Positions 16,312 to 23,577 of a stretch of 64,000 nt of DNA are shown piece after piece. The stretch is from assembly GCF_963677575.1 (NCBI RefSeq), contig NZ_OY782038.1, forward strand, positions 1,240,001 to 1,304,000. The letters run 5' to 3'. Below the pieces are notes generated by a model. That model was not told the origin of the DNA and searched no databases. It saw nothing but the letters and a program-made list of their open reading frames with translations. Position numbers and translations under genes: made by a program. Numbering within the stretch: the stretch's first letter is position 1; each line of letters opens with the position of its first letter. Source of the DNA: an uncultured Draconibacterium sp. (GTDB lineage Bacteria > Bacteroidota > Bacteroidia > Bacteroidales > Prolixibacteraceae).

Positions 16312-17607
16312 ATGAAAGGCAACAATATATATTGGAAACTACTATTCATTTTTAAATTTTTATTTTTCATTGCGCTTGTTGCTAATGCACAAAAGATAAA
16401 TATTCCGACCGAAGAAATAGAAGAATACATACTTCCTGAAAATAACAATCCTGAGCCGGATGTATTGGATTCGCTTTTTTTTTCAACTCCCATTATCCAC
16501 CGATTAGGAATTGAAATTCGCCCGGGTTACATATTACCAACAAATCCTTATTTTAAAGATGCAAACGCAACTTCCGATCCAATAAAATCAGCATTTTCTA
16601 CACATTTAAAATATTCTTTCCGCTTTTTTCCCAATACCATTGCCGATAAAATTTATGGTAAACCCTACCAGGGAGTTGGACTGGCGGCCTACAATTTAAG
16701 CCACAGCCAAGAGCTGGGCACCCCGTTTTCATTGTATCTTTTTCAGGGTGCACGTGTAAGCCAGATTTCACAAAAGCTATCGTTAAATTACGAGTGGAAC
16801 TTTGGATTATCGTTGGGATGGAAACCTTACAATTTCGAAACAAACCCAAACAATACGGTAATCGGCTCGAAAGCAAATGCCTACATCAACACCAACTTTT
16901 ATTTTAGCTGGTTGCTTTCTGATCGACTAACTTTTGACGCGGGTTTATCCGTCACTCATTTTTCAAACGGCAACACCAAGTTTCCCAACGCCGGGCTTAA
17001 TACACTTGCCTTAAAAACCGGCATGCTGTATAGTTTCGCCCGAAAAAAGGAGCCGCATATGTGTCCGTCGGACTTATTTATTCCGACATTTAAACGGCAC
17101 ATTAGCTACGACCTTGTTTTGTTTGGATCGTGGCGACGTACCGGTGTTGATTTTCTTGATGCACAAGTTGCATCGCCCGAAGCTTACCCGGTAATGGGGT
17201 TTTGTTTTGCGCCCATGTATAATATGGGATATAAACTGCGCCTGGGTATATCGCTCGACGGAGTTTACGACGGTAGTGCCAATGTTTACACCCAGGATTA
17301 TATTGCAGGAACCCAGCAGGAGTTTTTTAAACCGCCACTTAATCAGCAACTGGCATTAGGAATATCGGGCCGCGCCGAATATGTTATGCCCTATTTTACC
17401 GTTGGACTGGGCATGGGGAAAAGTTTCCTGTACAGCAAAGGCGATTTAAAAGCTTTTTACCAAATATTAGCCCTGAAAACAGAAATTACCAGAAACTCGT
17501 TTGTGCACATTGGCTACAGCATAAAAGATTTTCACACGCCAAATTTTTTAATGCTTGGTCTTGGGTTCAGGTTTAACAACCAATATCCTGCTTTTTACCG
17601 CAAATAG
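16312..17607 (+). CDS. PagL-like outer membrane protein (acyloxyacyl hydrolase family)
   Basis: A 431-residue protein with a signal peptide ending near VANAQ, then a mainly beta-strand sequence. The segment VTHFSNGNTKFPNAGLN matches the His-x-Ser-Asn catalytic loop of PagL, the outer-membrane lipid A 3-O-deacylase. It is about 2.5 times longer than proteobacterial PagL, with extra N-terminal and C-terminal beta-barrel-like sequence, as in the long Bacteroidota 'acyloxyacyl hydrolase' group. It probably acts on lipid A in the outer membrane. Substrate is not certain. Confidence 0.75.
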   Translation: MKGNNIYWKLLFIFKFLFFIALVANAQKINIPTEEIEEYILPENNNPEPDVLDSLFFSTPIIHRLGIEIRPGYILPTNPYFKDANATSDPIKSAFSTHLKYSFRFFPNTIADKIYGKPYQGVGLAAYNLSHSQELGTPFSLYLFQGARVSQISQKLSLNYEWNFGLSLGWKPYNFETNPNNTVIGSKANAYINTNFYFSWLLSDRLTFDAGLSVTHFSNGNTKFPNAGLNTLALKTGMLYSFARKKEPHMCPSDLFIPTFKRHISYDLVLFGSWRRTGVDFLDAQVASPEAYPVMGFCFAPMYNMGYKLRLGISLDGVYDGSANVYTQDYIAGTQQEFFKPPLNQQLALGISGRAEYVMPYFTVGLGMGKSFLYSKGDLKAFYQILALKTEITRNSFVHIGYSIKDFHTPNFLMLGLGFRFNNQYPAFYRK

Positions 17608-17654
17608 TACATGCGGCCTTACAAATAGTCGTTACCCCACAATTCTTAATAGAA

Positions 17655-17932
17655 TTAATCCGCATTATTCATCACAAATAGCAAAATAGTTTAATGCGAC
17701 GAAGTTTCGTACCCATTTTTGACACTCAAAAATAGACTCAACTAAGTCGGGATTAATACCGATGACGAGAAATCGTGGGTTATTGTTATAGCTACTCTTT
17801 ATTGCTTAATTTTTCAGTATCGGCATTATATCAATTATGAAAATAATTGCAAAATAGCCTAATCATTTTCATAATTGGTATAACCCGGAGAAACATGACT
17901 ATTGCTAAAATCAAATGAATTATCCGGGTTAA
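17655..17932. repeat. Structured multi-hairpin repeat, copy 2, split by a 128-bp insert
   Basis: Module A (17655-17755) and module B (17884-17932) are almost identical to copy 1 at 10411-10559; one base change weakens the CCATTTTTGA stem. Between them lies a 128-bp insert (about 17756-17883) starting ATACC and ending GGTATAA, so its ends are complementary. The insert contains its own hairpin, with near-complementary arms ATCAATTATGAAAAT and ATTTTCATAATTGGT. Nothing coding is seen in 17608-18133. Confidence 0.85.
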
Positions 17933-18133
17933 GCTGACATCTCAGGGGCGAATACCAAGGAGCACCGAATACAAGCTACTGATCTCATTCAGGTTACCTG
18001 TTTATCAGTATTCCAAGCCAAAGATGCTACAAAACATAAAACAAAACTGTGCATATGTTTACTATTCACCATAAATTGAGGTCAATTATATGTTTAACCT
18101 CGTATCCCCGATACGAACAAAAATCAAAAAACT

Positions 18134-18871
18134 ATGTCAGACCGACAAAATTACGATGCATGCTACAATGCATTTATGGCCATTCCTGATGAGGAAGTAA
18201 AAACACCTGATATGCCCGTTAACGTGGCCATTCAGGAAAACGAGAACCTTTATTTATGGAGCCTCGACGACAAAACCGAGCTAATGGGCGCGGGCCTGCC
18301 CGAAACCACTATCGATTCGTTGACGGTGCGTAACGGAGCCTGCCGCACAGCCGAGGCCATGTGGAAACGCGAACAGCATACGCCGCAGGATGCCCAAAAA
18401 GAATGGGAAGAGCGTTCGCCGGCAGCATACGAACTGCACGGCCGGTTGCTGCACACGTTCCGCTATGCCTACCGCAACGACCAGCGCCTGTTAAAAAAAG
18501 TGAGTGACATAGCCGATGGAACAGGCGATGCCGATATGATACAGGATTTGAGCAACCTGGCTGCACTGGGCGAGGATAACCCCGAACCATTGGCATTAAT
18601 TAATTTTGATGTTACCTTACTTCAGCAGGCTGCTACTACTGCCGACGAACTGGCAATAGTGCTGGCACGCGCCAATGGCGAAAAGGAAATCGACAGCCAG
18701 GTGAAAATTACCCGCGACCGCGCCTACTCCTACATGCAACAAGCTGCCAACGAAATTAAAAACTGCGGCCGCTATGTTTTCTGGAAAGATGAGGACCGGC
18801 TAAAGGGCTACCGCAATATTTATAAGAATAAACATAAAAAATCAGGCGACGACCCGGAGAATAATAATTAG
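18134..18871 (+). CDS. Unknown alpha-helical protein, GC-richer than its neighbours
   Basis: A 245-residue protein, MSDRQNYDACYNAFMAIPD onward, with no signal peptide or membrane segment, rich in charged residues and predicted mostly helical. It ends with a Lys-rich then acidic/Asn tail (KNKHKKSGDDPENNN). I do not recognise the family. Codon use is visibly richer in GC (many GCC, CTG, CGC, GGC codons) than the flanking AT-rich genes, which suggests transfer. It stands between the split repeat and a terminator, with the 21-bp repeat array and the cassette region just downstream. Confidence 0.75.
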   Translation: MSDRQNYDACYNAFMAIPDEEVKTPDMPVNVAIQENENLYLWSLDDKTELMGAGLPETTIDSLTVRNGACRTAEAMWKREQHTPQDAQKEWEERSPAAYELHGRLLHTFRYAYRNDQRLLKKVSDIADGTGDADMIQDLSNLAALGEDNPEPLALINFDVTLLQQAATTADELAIVLARANGEKEIDSQVKITRDRAYSYMQQAANEIKNCGRYVFWKDEDRLKGYRNIYKNKHKKSGDDPENNN

Positions 18872-18893
18872 GGACAGTTATTGTTTAACACTT

Positions 18894-18928
18894 GCCGGGG
18901 CAGCGGAAACGTTGTTCCGGCTTTTTTT
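18894..18928 (+). terminator. Intrinsic terminator of the 18134 gene
   Basis: GCCGG (18894-18898) pairs with CCGGC (18917-18921), enclosing a second weak stem CGGAA/TTCCG, followed by seven T (18922-18928). Position 23 bp after the stop supports a terminator. Confidence 0.6.
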
Positions 18929-18945
18929 ACTCAGAAATCTGAGTC

Positions 18946-19150
18946 ATCACCCTCAAAAAATAGATTATCACTTAAAATATTTATCTATCACTACCATTTT
19001 GTAAAATCTCTCCGGTGATAACCGACAAAAAGTAAGTGATAACACCCTTTTACCGGGTGATAACGGTTAATTTACGGGTGATAAGCCCTTTTTTTGGGTG
19101 ATGACGGCTAATTTTAGGGTGATAACTACTTATTTTGAGGTGAGATCGAT
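18946..19150. repeat. Array of about 21-bp repeats (GTGATAAC units) in two orientations
   Basis: Seven forward units start with GTGAT/GTGAG at 19015, 19036, 19057, 19078, 19098, 19119 and 19140 (spacing 21, 21, 21, 20, 21, 21). Three reverse units (ATCAC) lie at 18946, 18967 and 18987 (spacing 21, 20). The conserved core is GGGTGATAAC; the rest of each unit is T-rich. The helical-turn periodicity (two turns) and inversion resemble iterons or a multi-site protein-binding array. No coding sequence overlaps it. Confidence 0.75.
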
Positions 19151-19318
19151 GTTCGCAAGAGTGAGGAAATACTTTTAATGGCTGCGGAAGTCACAAATGG
19201 CCCTGCGGAGATAATTTATTTAGTAACAAAATGATTTTTATGGCAGAATGTTTACATTTATAACGCAAAAACCAAAAACAAGTGAAACACGCGCCCGCAA
19301 ATAAAATGGCAAACAGAA

Positions 19319-19424
19319 ACTCAACATAATAAGTGTATATTACACACCAATATGGGTGTATAACAACACTTTTTTTCCGCTATAAGCGAAATAACGGCAA
19401 TTGGTGATGCACATTTAGTTACCA
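19319..19424 (+). other. attC-like site 0 (5' border of the cassette region)
   Basis: The left end ACTCAAC (19319-19325) fits the R'' core RYYYAAC of integron attC sites, and the right end is GTTACCA (19418-19424). Partial complementarity between the arms is visible, for example ACACACCAAT with ATTGGTGATG. No start sequence GTTGAGT for a matching upstream cassette was found, so this is the weakest of the three sites. Confidence 0.4.
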
Positions 19425-19470
19425 TGCATTTTAAACACAGAAGACAAACCAGCATAAACATGACAGAATA

Positions 19471-20067
19471 ATGAAGATTTTAATAATTCTAGGACATCCC
19501 GATAAACAAAGTTTCAATCATGCAATAGCCAATGAATGTAAAAAAAGACTTATTAAAAACGGACATTCCGTTATATTCCATGACCTACACGAAGAAAAAT
19601 TTGACCCGATAATTACTGCGACAGAGATACCTAAAAACGGAGAATTTAATGAACTTATAAAAAAACATTGCAATGATTTAGCTCAAAGCGATGGAGTGAT
19701 TATTGTTCATCCAAACTGGTGGGGACAGCCTCCTGCAATATTAAAAGGATGGATTGACAGGATAATCAGACCAGGAATAGCTTATGAGTTTGAGGATGGC
19801 GATAATGGAGAAGGAATTCCAATTGGATTATTGAAAGCAAAAGTAGGAATTGTTTTTAATACTTCAAACACTAGCGCAAAAAGAGAAAATGAAATATTTG
19901 GAGACCCTCTTGATATGATTTGGAAGAATTGCATTTTCGATTTTTGTGGAGTAAAACAATTTGAGAGAAAGATTTATCGAATAATTGTAACTAGTGACTT
20001 AGAACAAAGACTTCAATGGTTAAAAGAAACCAGAGAATTAATTGATAAATATTTTCCGAAAGATTAA
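19471..20067 (+). CDS. Flavodoxin-fold NAD(P)H:quinone oxidoreductase (cassette 1 gene)
   Basis: A 198-residue protein of the KefF/MdaB/NQO1-like flavodoxin_2 family: MKILIILGHPDKQSFNHAI is the FMN-binding start, and HPNWWGQPPAILKGWIDR is the diagnostic second motif. It would transfer two electrons from NAD(P)H to quinones. It is more AT-rich than neighbouring genes. The gene lies inside a unit that begins GTTACCATGC (19418) and ends with the complementary GCATGGTAAC (20125), as expected for an integron gene cassette. Start ATG at 19471 fits the family. Confidence 0.88.
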   Translation: MKILIILGHPDKQSFNHAIANECKKRLIKNGHSVIFHDLHEEKFDPIITATEIPKNGEFNELIKKHCNDLAQSDGVIIVHPNWWGQPPAILKGWIDRIIRPGIAYEFEDGDNGEGIPIGLLKAKVGIVFNTSNTSAKRENEIFGDPLDMIWKNCIFDFCGVKQFERKIYRIIVTSDLEQRLQWLKETRELIDKYFPKD

Positions 20068-20124
20068 GACAAAAAAGGATTTAAGAAAAAATTTAGAGCC
20101 TTTTACAATGAAAAGATAAAAAAC

Positions 20125-20261
20125 GCATGGTAACATTTTGTATAAGTAATGGCAGGCGATGTGGTAAATATCAAGGTTTGTAGCCCGCTCAAACAGCGTA
20201 GCGGTTTGACAGGAAAGTACCACGCAATCTGCCACTACTCATACAATTTACCGTTAGCGCC
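20125..20261 (+). other. attC-like recombination site 1
   Basis: A 137-bp imperfect palindrome. The left core GCATGGTAAC (20125-20134) is the exact complement of the sequence that starts cassette 1 (19418-19427). The arms TTTGTATAAGTAATGGCAG and the complement of CTGCCACTACTCATACAAT pair with a few mismatches. The right core is CCGTTAGCGCC, giving a cut point G/TTAGCGCC at 20253/20254. The outer bases depart from the strict RYYYAAC/GTTRRRY consensus apart from AAC/GTT. Confidence 0.65.
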
Positions 20262-20354
20262 AAGCATAAAGCAACCATTTGTGCATTAGGACAGTCTAAC
20301 AAGAGTAATAATTTTTTGAGAACCTGAAGATTAAACATTTTAAAAAACTTTGTC

Positions 20355-20732
20355 ATGGAAAGAAACAAATCAATTTTAGGCGTTCTTCTGCTTGTACTGG
20401 TTATACTTTTGGCAAATTGTTCCAAAGATGAAATAGGAACAAATCAAAAAGAAATATTAGGTACATGGATAGCAGTAGATAAAAGTGATACTCTTGAATT
20501 TATTTCTGAAAGCGATTTTAATAAATCAAATGGTTACATGGTTTCTGACCATTATGATTACGAACTATATAAGGACTCGATTGAGATTGGTTATGATGGC
20601 ATATTGTATATTTTAGTTCACCCGACAATGCACAAATATTCAATAGACAATGGTAATTTGACAATTGATTTTAGCAACAAACAGTGCTATGGATTTCCAT
20701 TGCAAGAAATAACTTACATAAAAGAAAAATAA
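20355..20732 (+). CDS. Small lipocalin-like lipoprotein (cassette 2 gene)
   Basis: A 125-residue predicted lipoprotein: the signal LLLVLVILLANC has a lipobox (LANC) with Cys22. The mature part, ILGTWIAVDKSDTLEF, resembles the lipocalin-like '(L)GTW' start seen in many small Bacteroidota lipoproteins, though no catalytic residue is evident. Function unknown. The gene occupies a second cassette unit that starts TTAGCGCC at 20254 and ends with the complementary GGCGCTAAC at 20739. AT-rich codon use is similar to the gene of cassette 1. Confidence 0.75.
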   Translation: MERNKSILGVLLLVLVILLANCSKDEIGTNQKEILGTWIAVDKSDTLEFISESDFNKSNGYMVSDHYDYELYKDSIEIGYDGILYILVHPTMHKYSIDNGNLTIDFSNKQCYGFPLQEITYIKEK

Positions 20733-20738
20733 ATGCCA

Positions 20739-20880
20739 GGCGCTAACACAGTACATATTGCAGGGCGGGTTTGGTGGTACGCCAACTGCGGATTCTCGCA
20801 TCGCTGTTCCGTGTCCTTCGGACAGGAACGCTCTCCGAAATCCGCCCCGGCACAAGCACTCACCATGTGCGCAAGTAACA
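20739..20880 (+). other. attC-like recombination site 2, decayed right end
   Basis: The left core GGCGCTAAC (20739-20747) is the exact 9-bp complement of the start of cassette 2 (GTTAGCGCC, 20253-20261). A GGGCGGGTTTGG-type left arm partly pairs with AAATCCGCCCC on the right, and an inner hairpin TGTCC/GGACA is present. The expected terminal GTT core is missing; the sequence there reads CGCAAGTAACAAG. The site is therefore probably decayed or recombined. Confidence 0.5.
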
Positions 20881-20957
20881 AGATAAGGAAATATGGAAAC
20901 AAATATTCCTTAAAAAGATTCGCAAAAATTTGAGTAGTAAATTAGAAATTATAAAGT

Positions 20958-21335
20958 ATGATATTTAGAGCAGCCCGCCATACAAATGACCTGAAGCCTT
21001 TGATTGAATTCTATACCAATATAGTAGGTTTAGATGTTTTAGGCTCATTTAAAGATCATGATAATTATGATGGTGTATTTCTTGGTAAACATGGTCAGAA
21101 TTGGCATCTTGAGTTCACAAAATCATTAACTAAAGCGAACCACAAATTTGATGCAGATGATATTTTAGTGTTCTACACTGAGCAAGCCACAGAATATGAT
21201 AAAATTTTAGAAAAAATAAATTTCTACGGGATTGAGATAATCATGCCTGAAAATCCATATTGGCGAAATAATGGTGTAATGATAAAAGATCCGGATGGAT
21301 ATAGTATCGTAATAAGTAACCAAAAGAATCAATAA
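20958..21335 (+). CDS. VOC-family (glyoxalase/bleomycin-resistance-like) protein
   Basis: A 125-residue single-domain vicinal-oxygen-chelate protein. It shows the beta-alpha-beta repeats, with IEFYTNIVGLDVLGSFKDHDNYDGVFLG in the first half and the terminal MIKDPDGYSIVISNQ, where family members have the DPDGN(xxE/I) metal or substrate region; the usual metal-binding Glu near the C-terminal strand is replaced (YSIVIS). The role may be in resistance or small-molecule binding rather than catalysis. It lies downstream of the decayed attC-like site and may be a former cassette gene. Confidence 0.85.
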   Translation: MIFRAARHTNDLKPLIEFYTNIVGLDVLGSFKDHDNYDGVFLGKHGQNWHLEFTKSLTKANHKFDADDILVFYTEQATEYDKILEKINFYGIEIIMPENPYWRNNGVMIKDPDGYSIVISNQKNQ

Positions 21336-21642
21336 TGTCGGCGCAGTTGTAATCCAATGGGCCAGCCCCCTCCAACTTTCCTGTAAGAAAAGAACCAGAT
21401 CATTGTACCCCCTTGCTGATGTGCGATTGTATAGTGTTCTATTCATAAACTAAGACAAGAATAGTAATACCCTTACCCGGAGTGAGTATCACTGTTTCTG
21501 TCTGCACAAATCAGTTAAACCAACGTCATCTGCGTTCACTCTCTTCACATTAAAATAACGTACTTCATTTGCTTTCTTTTCTGCATGAGGATTCAAAAAA
21601 AGGTGTAATTTTGCACCGAAATTTATACGAAGTTCATTAAAA
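21336..21642. other. Intergenic region, no gene recognised
   Basis: About 300 bp between the VOC gene and nusB. The first half is unlike the flanking coding DNA and I see no hairpin matching an attC site. The last 40 bp hold a TAATTTTG -7 box (21606-21613), framed by GGTG and CACC, which is the likely nusB promoter; no clear -33 TTG is found. Confidence 0.5.
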
Positions 21643-22590
21643 ATGATTAGCAGAAGGATTATCCGCACAAAGGTTCTACAAGTATTGTACGCCTACTACT
21701 CTACCGACGAGAAATCGATCAACAACACCGAGAAAGAACTGTTCTTTTGTATCCACAAAGCTTACGACCTTTACCACTACCTGCTGGCGCTGGTACCCGA
21801 AATTGCAGATTATGCAGAGGGCCGTATCGAAATCAGAAGAAATAAACATCAGCCAACACACGAAGATCTGAATCCGAACACCAAGTTTATAACCAACCAG
21901 GTTATTCAGCAGTTGCGTATCAACAACAAACTGAACACTTATGTGGATCAGAAAAAACTGAGTTGGAAAGATCATCCTGAGCTAATTAAGGAATTGTACC
22001 TGATGATGATCGAGTCGGATATCTACGAGGAATATATGGCCGACAAAAATCGTTCGTACCTGAACGACCGCAAATTCATTGAAAAACTTTTCAATAAGAT
22101 TATCCTCATTTCGGAAGACCTGTACATGGTGCTTGAAGAACAAAGCATTTACTGGAACGATGATGTTGAGTTTGTGATTTCGATGATCTCGAAAACACTG
22201 CGTCGTTTTAACGAACTTTCTGATTCGGAACAGTCGTTAATGCCGATGTTTAAAGACCAGGAAGACCGCGACTTTACTAAAGATTTGCTGCGTAAAGCCA
22301 TCATCAATCACGATGAGCTACGTGAGTTGATTAAAGAACATTCGCGTAACTGGGATGTGGAACGAATCGCTTTTATGGACATTTTAATTATGCAACTGGC
22401 CATTACCGAGTTCCTGTATTTCCCAACAATTCCTACAAAAGTTTCGTTGAATGAATACATCGAACTTTCGAAGTTTTACAGCACCGAGAAAAGCCGCAAT
22501 TTCATTAACGGTATTCTGGACAAAACGCTGAAAGACTTAAAACGCACCGAAAAAATCAGCAAAGAAGGACGCGGATTGATTGGCGAATAA
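21643..22590 (+). CDS. nusB: Transcription antitermination factor NusB (long form)
   Basis: A 315-residue protein. The C-terminal part has the NusB fold with VERIAFMDILIMQLAITEFLYFP, IPTKVSLNEYIELSKFYSTEKSRNFINGILDK, the classic NusB signature; the N terminus starts with the ISRRIIRTKVLQVLYAY helix. It is about twice the length of E. coli NusB, with a large central insertion typical for Bacteroidota. NusB with S10 (NusE) promotes antitermination on rRNA operons. A promoter-like TAATTTTG box is 30 bp upstream. Confidence 0.92.
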   Translation: MISRRIIRTKVLQVLYAYYSTDEKSINNTEKELFFCIHKAYDLYHYLLALVPEIADYAEGRIEIRRNKHQPTHEDLNPNTKFITNQVIQQLRINNKLNTYVDQKKLSWKDHPELIKELYLMMIESDIYEEYMADKNRSYLNDRKFIEKLFNKIILISEDLYMVLEEQSIYWNDDVEFVISMISKTLRRFNELSDSEQSLMPMFKDQEDRDFTKDLLRKAIINHDELRELIKEHSRNWDVERIAFMDILIMQLAITEFLYFPTIPTKVSLNEYIELSKFYSTEKSRNFINGILDKTLKDLKRTEKISKEGRGLIGE

Positions 22591-22627
22591 TATTGCGTAA
22601 TTACAATGCACTATATAATATTGAAAG

Positions 22628-22700
22628 AATGCCGACAACTTTTAAAATCGGTAAAATAAAGCAAATCCTTTTCAGATAAATTTAAAAGTTCGTCGGTATA
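22628..22700 (+). promoter_or_regulatory. Long hairpin abutting the DUF1573 start codon
   Basis: ATGCCGAC-AACTTTTAAA (22629-22646) pairs with TTTAAAAGTTCGTCGGTAT (22681-22699); one bulge. The right arm ends directly before the ATG at 22701, so folding would bury the initiation region. It may be a nusB terminator without T-run, or a translational control element. Confidence 0.45.
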
Positions 22701-23132
22701 ATGCACAAACTGGCTTTCATATTTTTGATTATTGCTTTGGTTTCGTGCGAAGCCAACAAAAGCAGTAATAACAAACAAAAACAAACGACTGGAGAATTGG
22801 TTCCTACCGAAATTTCAGTTGATGAAGCCGTTCATAATTTTGGACAGTTAAAAGCCGGTGAGATTGTTTTGCACACCTTTGTTTTAACCAATACCGGTGA
22901 TAATGATTTTGTTATCGAGAGCCTTGAAACCGACTGTGGCTGCGTAACAACGCACTTTAACAATCAACCGGTAAAACCAGGTGAAACCACGTTAATTGAA
23001 GTTGAATTTAACACCGCCGGATTGGTTGGAAGAGAATACAAAACAATTGAAGTACTTGGAAATAGCAAAGAATTAAAACATTTAGCTATTTTTGCCCAAG
23101 TTGATAATGAACTTATTGATATTAAATATTAA
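22701..23132 (+). CDS. DUF1573 lipoprotein
   Basis: A 143-residue lipoprotein: signal MHKLAFIFLIIALVSC with lipobox LVSC (Cys16). The mature part is one DUF1573 domain, an Ig-like/ASH-type fold: AVHNFGQLKAGEIVLHTFVLTNTGDNDFVI followed by the characteristic ETDCGCVT with two conserved Cys. Function is unknown; these domains are frequent in exported Bacteroidota proteins. It is followed after 11 bp by yajC, so the two are probably co-transcribed, as is common in this phylum. Confidence 0.9.
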   Translation: MHKLAFIFLIIALVSCEANKSSNNKQKQTTGELVPTEISVDEAVHNFGQLKAGEIVLHTFVLTNTGDNDFVIESLETDCGCVTTHFNNQPVKPGETTLIEVEFNTAGLVGREYKTIEVLGNSKELKHLAIFAQVDNELIDIKY

Positions 23133-23143
23133 AAATTAGTGAT

Positions 23144-23467
23144 ATGTTGAATTCGATTTTATTAATGATGCAGCCACAAGAAGGAGCTGATGCCAATCCT
23201 TTAATGAGCTTTTTGCCACTGTTGCTGATCATCGTAGTATTTTACTTTTTTATGATCCGCCCTCAGGTAAAACGCCAAAAAGAAACGCGTAAGTTTCGCG
23301 AAAGCCTGAAAAAAGGAGATAAAGTAGTTACAACCGGTGGTATTTATGGAAAAGTTGTGAAGATTGAGGAAACAGCAATACAACTTGAAATATCGAAAGA
23401 TGTTGTAATTAAAGTTGACAAAAACGGTATTGTAAAAGATATGAGCGACGTTCAACCACAAAAGTAA
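23144..23467 (+). CDS. yajC: Preprotein translocase subunit YajC
   Basis: A 107-residue membrane protein: one N-terminal helix (LMSFLPLLLIIVVFYFFMI) followed by the family signature RPQVKRQKETRKFRESLKKG and GDKVVTTGGIYGKVVKIEE. YajC associates with SecDF and the SecYEG translocon in the inner membrane. Normal length. Ends at a perfect palindromic bidirectional terminator shared with ychF. Confidence 0.94.
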   Translation: MLNSILLMMQPQEGADANPLMSFLPLLLIIVVFYFFMIRPQVKRQKETRKFRESLKKGDKVVTTGGIYGKVVKIEETAIQLEISKDVVIKVDKNGIVKDMSDVQPQK

Positions 23468-23501
23468 ACGGCGTTTCTAACCTCCGCAAAAAGGAGGATA
23501 C

Positions 23502-23541
23502 AATAAAAGGCGTGAAAGAATATTCTTTCACGCCTTTTATT
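23502..23541. terminator. Bidirectional terminator between yajC and ychF (perfect 40-bp palindrome)
   Basis: Positions 23502-23541 form a perfect palindrome: 20-bp arms beginning AATAAAAGGCGTGAAAG, with no unpaired loop base. A-rich flank on one side and T-rich on the other make it work in both directions between two convergent genes. Confidence 0.85.
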
Positions 23542-23577
23542 TTTCTTCCGACTTCGGTCTCCCAACTTCAGGCTTTT

